Below are positions 58,441-64,000 of a DNA stretch of 64,000 nt, piece by piece (the stretch's first letter is position 1; each line of letters opens with the position of its first letter). The notes beneath the pieces are model-generated. The model saw only the letters and a program-made list of their open reading frames with translations, was not told where the DNA came from and ran no database searches. The position numbers and the translations under genes were made by a program. The stretch spans positions 152,307 through 216,306 of the forward strand of contig PDUO01000066.1 in assembly GCA_003008705.1 (NCBI GenBank). The letters are read 5' to 3'. Origin of the DNA: Pezicula radicicola. Taxonomy: Eukaryota; Ascomycota; Leotiomycetes; Helotiales; Dermateaceae.

Positions 58441-60726
58441 GATGGCGGGGTCGTGATATACAACCTTAGGACGAGTTTGATATAATCGGGGGAACTAATA
58501 CTGGCGGGTTACATTATCCATCTACATTAAGGGTATATAATGCTAACTTGTAATGTAGGCTAATAGCTATTATGCTTGGATAACTCCTAATAACCCTCGA
58601 TGAATGTAAAGCCGTATACCTGAATATATCTAATGAATCTTTGCCCCGAAACGATCAACAATTAATCCACTTCGGAGTAAAGACTTTCTGCTCGCAGAGT
58701 CCCTTTCCGTCCATATTTTCGTTCTCTTCTTTAGGCTCACCTGTTCCAGGTTCGTTTATACAACCCAGACCGGGAATATAGAGGTTGCTATCTTTCGGTC
58801 GTACGATACAATGCAGCCCAAACTTCTTTTCGAGGACTGTAAAATATAGGAAGCGTACCGGGCGACCTTAGCAGCTATAACAATTTTCGACCTATAAAGA
58901 TCAGAAAATATAGCCAAATGTTTACGGATGGTAAGGTTCTCTATAACAATCCTATATAACTCCTCGAGCGAGAGGTATCGGTGATATAGTCAGATCGTAT
59001 AGAGAATACTATGATAGTTAGTATTGGGACGGGGAATACTCCTAGAGGTACTTTTAGATGAAACTTAATAAAAATTATCGATACAATAAAAGCAATTTTA
59101 TTACTGAAACTGAAAAACACACAATGACTTCTTTGGGGCTTATAATACTACAGTTGTCCAGAATTGACTCTATCGTTCCAATATCTTTTATGGACTTGTA
59201 AGTATTGGGCTATAAGAGTGGAAGGAGAAAGAAAAGGTAGCAAATACAACTTAGATGTATCTCGAAAGGGGAGACATTCATTGTATGATAAATTCATGTA
59301 TTAAACAACTCTGTCAGCAAGGATCACCGGGAGTTGAACCAAGTCCACTTGGTGAGTTGTATTCGACATTATGCCTTCATGAATAATAACTTTTTCCCGC
59401 TTAGATAACATTGAGAAGGGTTAGGGTTCGCTGATGGTTCAGCTCCTGGAACAGGATAGCTTCCTGCAAGAGCGATTCATTCCACTTTTTCTAAGTAAGA
59501 GATCTAGGTATAGAGAATCGGATTGGGGCTGGGATACCGCAGAACTCAAGGCCTTCCTCCTGTAAGAATATAAGAGGCTTAAGCGTTAAGATACCTTATT
59601 CGTCATCGATGCTCTAGACGAATACAACAATTCAGATGTTCAAGACGTTATAGATTTCCTCGAAGACCTTAGCAAAAATGCGATGTAATCTGATTCGAGT
59701 CTTAGGATATGTTTATACAGCCACTATTATCTATACATCGATACAAAGTAGAAAATCGAGCTAATTGTAGAGCAACAAGTTGAGCATGATAAGGATATTG
59801 TCAAGTATATCTAGAGTAAGCTAAAAGCATCTAATAAGGATATCTAGTGAATTCTTGAAAAAGTATAATACATTTTCATCTAGGTAGTCCTAGTTGTTGA
59901 ACTACTAAATAAGGAGTTCGGCAGAGGCGAAACTAACGCCATGTAGAAGAAATTAAGCGAGATACCAAGTGATCTTAATGAGCTATTTTCAAACTGTTGG
60001 AAAAGGACAACTCTGAATATAATAAAAGGGCAACTATTCTTTTTTTTAATAGATGCTGCTCTCGGTCCGGCGATTTAAGCCAGCAGAACTCTACTTTGCT
60101 GTACTAGCAGGAACGGATCCAGACAACCTAAAACCCTGGAAGCCGTCCCAACTTGATTCCGAGGACAAGCGATTTATTACCCCGCTTCTAGAGGCCTAGT
60201 CGATATTAATTCAGAAAATGAGAACGGCAGAGGTGGAGACAAAGTCGTCGTCCAGTTCATTCACCCGTCGGTAATCGATTTTCTCATCCGAAATCAAAGG
60301 CTTATTAAGCTAGATCCGACACTTGCCCCTAATGCTGTCGGTTCCAGTCATGCTCACTTAGCATCTTGCTGCATGGCTTATCTTATGCAAGAGGAGCTTA
60401 GATCACTGGCAGTGGGCATATCCGCAGCCAATAGTTCTTCTCCTGGAAAAATCCTGGATCGCGTAAGAGATGCTCAAGCTGAAGGAATCTTCCAGTATTC
60501 GCTCCTCGAGCGGTTTCAAAAGCATAGAGATTACAAAATTTTGCAGCCATTGTATAATATTTTTACCACACTAGATGAAAGTTTCAAAGGAGCACAGCCA
60601 CTTTACCTAGTGTCCTTGTCTCATCCACCGCGCGTTTGCTCTTATAATGTCCATTCTATCCCTTGCTTCCTAAGACCTTGCTTGCGGCTGCTTTGGTGGC
60701 GCTTTGGTGTTCGGTATCCTGACTAG
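58441..60726 (+). pseudogene. Patatin-NACHT NLR-like protein, broken
   Basis: Fungal NLR proteins with a patatin phospholipase effector and a NACHT ATPase occur in incompatibility and innate immunity. EFDIIGGTNTGG (about 58,480-58,515) corresponds to the patatin GTSTGG motif with the catalytic Ser changed to Asn (a G-to-A change). The second active-site part appears as DGKVLYNNPI (about 58,925), then MIVSIGTGN. NACHT follows: CIKQLCQQGSPG near 59,315, Walker B-like LFVIDALDEYNNSDVQ near 59,603-59,650, VEHDKDIVKYI near 59,790, and QFIHPSVIDFL near 60,255. No Walker A P-loop can be read: the text jumps from the end of the patatin domain to the segment that normally follows the P-loop, so it is deleted. 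Many TAG/TGA stops interrupt all parts. Confidence 0.78.
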
Positions 60727-61509
60727 TAGTAGCTGATAGGGAAGCATTGCTAGCGGCGAAGGTTACTGTCCCTTGCTATTAGTACTATCGCGCTTAGTAT
60801 TTAGGGTAGATAGTAGCTAACCTTAGATACCTTTTACGATGATTTTGTCCCGAGGAACACTAGCCTCGAGGTACTTAGCGATAGCCTATAAAACCTAGGC
60901 CTAGTTAGCGGAGACTATAAAATCTATAGGATAATATATACGTCATCGAGTGCTTTGCGATTAGTAGGCATTTTCTTAAAGGATTGGTTGTCCGGATGAA
61001 TGTGTTGTTGGGTTATGATGATCAATTCCACTTGAAACGGCGTCGAATCTGACCGGTCGCAACTCCCCAAGCGGCGACATCGACTAATCCATCCCAAGCC
61101 AGCTTCTGCCCAACCTCCAAAGCTTCTTCTGCCAAAACCTCCAAAGCTTCTTCCGCCACAAAAGCCAAGCCCTCCGAGAAGAAAGCCAAACCCGAGGTTG
61201 AAGACGACTCTTGAAAGTATAAGCTTCCAACCGAGATTCCAAGCGATCCGCTTGAGATGGCATACAGCGGTGTTGGTTTAAAGGTAACTTGCCCTGTGAA
61301 GTCTCGAGTCCTTGTCTTTTAAGAAAGTCAACAAGGGGTGGATAGTTCTACTAAGCCAAGAGTATTAAGTGGTTGAACTTCTCAAGAAGTTCAAGCTAAT
61401 GCAAATACTAGGTAACGGCACAATATATAACGTTTCCTTAAGATGAATTTTCTAATTGTACCAACGAATTAAAAAATACAAGAATATCCAGAGGCAGTCC
61501 CTTGCTAGT
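60727..61509. other. Degenerate stretch with Lys/Ser-rich fragment
   Basis: At about 61,110-61,330 a plus-strand frame reads KASSAKTSKASSATKA followed by a TGA (TGG-to-TGA type) and YKLPTEIPSDPLEMAYSG. It contains a short direct repeat of AACCTCCAAAGCTTCTTC. It is not assigned to a family. The remainder is unreadable. Confidence 0.4.
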
Positions 61510-62066
61510 GTTGACTTGAGAGCGGAGCCGACGCTAATGCTCAAGGCGGATACTATAGCACTGCACTCCAGGCTGCAGCAACTCGGGGCTATATAGATAT
61601 AGTCATATTATTAAAAGAATGCGGGGCTATTGTCAGTGCTACAGGCGAAGGCTATAATGGTAGAGTCCAAGTTGCAGCGGCTACTGAGGAGGCGAGTCAA
61701 GACCCATGGAAAGAAGCTGAAGCGCTGGATGCGCAAGCTATGGAGATCAGAGATCAAGTTCTAGATCCTGAGCATCCAGATACACTGAGTAGTATAGATC
61801 GAAACGCCAATACGCTTTTTGCGAGGACGACAGCCGATACGTACCCGACTGACCAACGTGAACAGGCCCCTACGGACTCTAGTTATCAGTGTGGAACCTA
61901 CGGAAAATTACTAGAGGCCCATAGTGCTATAGGGGAAGGTCTTGAAGTGATACCTAAAAGTACTGAACACACCCACGAAGATTCTGTACTTGTTGGGTAC
62001 CAGTTGCCAGGACCTGTCGCAGGGACAGAGTATTCGCCTTCCGAGTCTACCTCGTCCACGAGATGA
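61510..62066 (+). pseudogene. Ankyrin/TPR remnant, NLR-type C-terminal repeats
   Basis: After RIP-type stops, one unit reads as an ankyrin repeat (STALQAAATRGYIDIVILLKE near 61,556-61,620). Downstream EAEALDAQAMEIRDQVLDPE and HPDTLSSIDRNAN match the kinesin-light-chain type TPR found at the C-terminus of fungal NLR proteins. It may be the repeat domain of the patatin-NACHT gene or a separate relic. The open frame ends at 62,066. Confidence 0.6.
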
Positions 62067-62069
62067 GAA

Positions 62070-64000
62070 TTATACAACGGACCTACCAGCAGAGCTATTC
62101 AGTATTATCGCCAAGTCCTGTGGGTCGGATAGGCGAACATTTAAGTACATCTCTGAGGTGCTTCTGGGCTTACTAAGGTCTTTCGCTCTTAAAGTCGGAT
62201 ATAGGGCTCAAGCTCCTATTCCACGCGACGTCTATTACTTCGTCCACAAAAATCGTATGTAAATCGATCAATCAGAAACATTTTGGGTCATCGCTGACCT
62301 TGATTCCAGACGTATACAGGCTTCTTTTGAAGAAACGTTTCAATTCGATGACATTGCTTCTGAAGTACTATACTCGGATGTTGAACGAATACAGCTCAGC
62401 CAGTATGCAATAGAGCGATTTCTTCACGAGCCAGACTCACACCTGGGCCAGCAAACCCCAGAACAAGATATGATTGACGATGTCTTTGAGGACAACATTG
62501 AACCAAGGCCTAATACAAATTCTTATCGAGACTTCGTTGTGAAAACACCAGCGTACCATTGGCTTGTTACAACTTTGCAAGGAGAGGTGGGTGACCTTGA
62601 AAAGGGCCACTCTTGACCTCATGGAAAATATTAGCTAGAAGATCTTAAGTGCTCTTCCGTCTGATTACAAGGTTAGTATAAAGGCGCCTTCACAAGAGTA
62701 CAGGGCGAGGTTCGAGCTAGATTGCGATCCTTTGACATTCGTGAAGGAGCAACAGTATACCGAGGCCCCACACGAAGCGCTGAATAGAGCTATTACCCTT
62801 ACCGGCTATGCTAACGATGCACAGGCTCTGACCACTGGAGAATACCTCTCCCAGACGTGGCCAGCCACGGGAAAATATATGATGGAGCTGGTATCTGATG
62901 TCGTCCGCAATACTATAGATTATTATACTGCCGGTTAGTATACCATTCACTTTTTCTTCCCCCTTGTGATGCCTACTAAACTCCTCTTTCTATCCAAACT
63001 ACTAGATAGGACAGAGTTCGATGCATAGATTGACGGAAATAAATTTTGTGGTTATCACTGTCGGTACTGGTGACTTGCAGAGATCGGCCAACAATATGCG
63101 TAGCTCGGCGCAACACTTTGATCGTCGCCATTTGAGACCGGAGTTACAAGCTACTCACCATTCGCCTAGATTCCCCGCTCCGAGCATTCCGCTTCTTCAA
63201 CTCAGCCATCTGAGCCAACCCACTGGGCTGAAATATTTTGTGTAATTGATTTCGAAATGGAACAGCCCTCGACGAGCGGAGAAGAGCCGAAAGGACAATG
63301 CTAGCACAATATGCTTAGAAACCCGGTAATAGTAAGCGGGTATCTAATATTAGCGAAACACGAGCGCAAACTAGGTCTTAAGCTGCCACTTAACATTATT
63401 TCTAAGTTGGCTAGATCAGAGCGAGCTAGAGAGTTCGATGGGAAAGTCTTTATTAAAGGCTTTTCAACAATGTTAATCGCGGAGAAGATAGCCAGAGACG
63501 TACTAATCTAGCATTACCTCTATAACAGCAAAGGAGAACAGATATTATATCTTGACTATACACTAGAAGTTGTAGCTATTATTAATTTGTTTTAACCAGA
63601 CACCGCTCGATATATAGTAGGTTGGTGCTTGCACTCGATGCATTATACTAGTGAGTTATACCCCACAACCAAGCAGGAAATGCATCTTAAGAATTTTTAG
63701 GAGCGGAGATGCCCAATATAATATCGAGGGGTTAGATCTTCCACATCCTTATACCGGATTCCTTCTTGAGAAGGTATCTTTCAGTGCAGGAAAATTAATT
63801 ACAGGAGGAGTGACAGTCGCTATTGGTGTAAAAGATGTCCCACTATATTTTACGTCTAACAATTATTTTCGTAAACTCTAGTTGATCAACAACAAATTTG
63901 TTGTTTTATAGGATGAAACCAACAAGAGGGCGTGGCTTATTAACAGTATTAGCATATTGCTTCACCTAGTACGTGCCGCACTTAAATATTACAAGAAGGG
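62070..64000 (+). pseudogene. Large fungal protein of unknown function, broken, truncated by the window edge
   Basis: The plus-strand frame pieces include YTTDLPAELFSIIAKSCG, AITLTGYANDAQALTTGEYL, SQTWPATGKYMMEL, KVFIKGFSTMLI, a KQEMHL stretch near 63,675, LEKVSFSAGKLITGGV and IGVKDVPLYFTSNNYFRKL. I recognise this run of motifs as a recurrent large fungal protein without a known role, often near NLR-type or ankyrin genes. Several TAG codons (about 63,025-63,170) stand where Trp is expected, so TGG to TAG explains them. An intron near 62,936-63,008 is likely. The frame is still recognisable at the window end, so the gene continues to the right. Confidence 0.6.

Noticed and set aside
58441..58460. 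DGGxVR-type patatin oxyanion motif at the start of the NLR remnant
   Set aside because: DGGVV is visible, but the distance to GTNTGG (about 20 codons) is much shorter than in patatins. It may be coincidence or the result of a deletion, so it was not used as evidence.

Overview
The window comes from a filamentous ascomycete (Pezizomycotina). The evidence is short spliceosomal introns of 46-65 nt with GTAAGT-type donors, a highly reducing polyketide synthase (PKS) with satellite genes, a fungal-type Copia retrotransposon, and a heavy signature of repeat-induced point mutation (RIP): CpA to TpA changes on either strand, many CAG/CAA to TAG/TAA and TGG to TAG/TGA stop codons, and AT-saturated blocks. 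I cannot name the species. Most of the recognisable genes are wrecks, so this is a gene graveyard with a few readable islands.

Layout. 1-1210 is an AT-saturated block ending in a RIP-mutated repeat whose cleaner copy lies at 30,452-30,768. 1.4-11.3 kb holds broken copies of a peroxisomal multifunctional beta-oxidation enzyme (Fox2 type), a Fat1/FATP-type acyl-CoA synthetase, a fungal transcription factor and an unassigned gene. 11.9-12.9 kb holds an apparently intact hypothetical gene. 13.6-18.3 kb is gene-poor and carries short fragments of unrelated genes (TM9SF/EMP70, BTB-like, DYRK kinase, RS-domain protein). 18.4-21.5 kb holds an almost intact four-exon Ulp1-type (C48) cysteine peptidase gene with one internal stop.

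23.3-42.3 kb is a decayed secondary-metabolite cluster: a reducing PKS (KS-AT-DH-[remnant MT]-ER-KR-ACP), an FSH-type serine hydrolase of the kind that releases such products, a stand-alone medium-chain reductase, an asparagine-synthetase-like enzyme, two P450s, a small two-helix membrane protein and a second LovC-like trans-enoyl reductase. Several catalytic residues are gone (AT serine segment deleted, DH His to Tyr, Asn-synthetase Cys2 to Tyr), so the pathway is inactive as sequenced. The acyl-CoA synthetase, beta-oxidation and regulator wrecks at 1.4-9.4 kb may belong to the same former pathway.

43-64 kb is a different neighbourhood built from fungal innate-immunity-like parts: an ankyrin-CorA-type membrane protein followed on the same strand by ankyrin repeats and a deaminase-fold-like C-terminus; an intact two-exon HNH nuclease gene on the opposite strand; a 5,984-bp Copia element with 272-bp LTRs and a 5-bp target duplication; a patatin-NACHT NLR remnant; an ankyrin/TPR remnant; and a broken copy of a large fungal protein of unknown function that runs off the right edge. 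The intact HNH gene between broken immune-like genes, and the ankyrin-CorA-deaminase composite, are the most interesting items.
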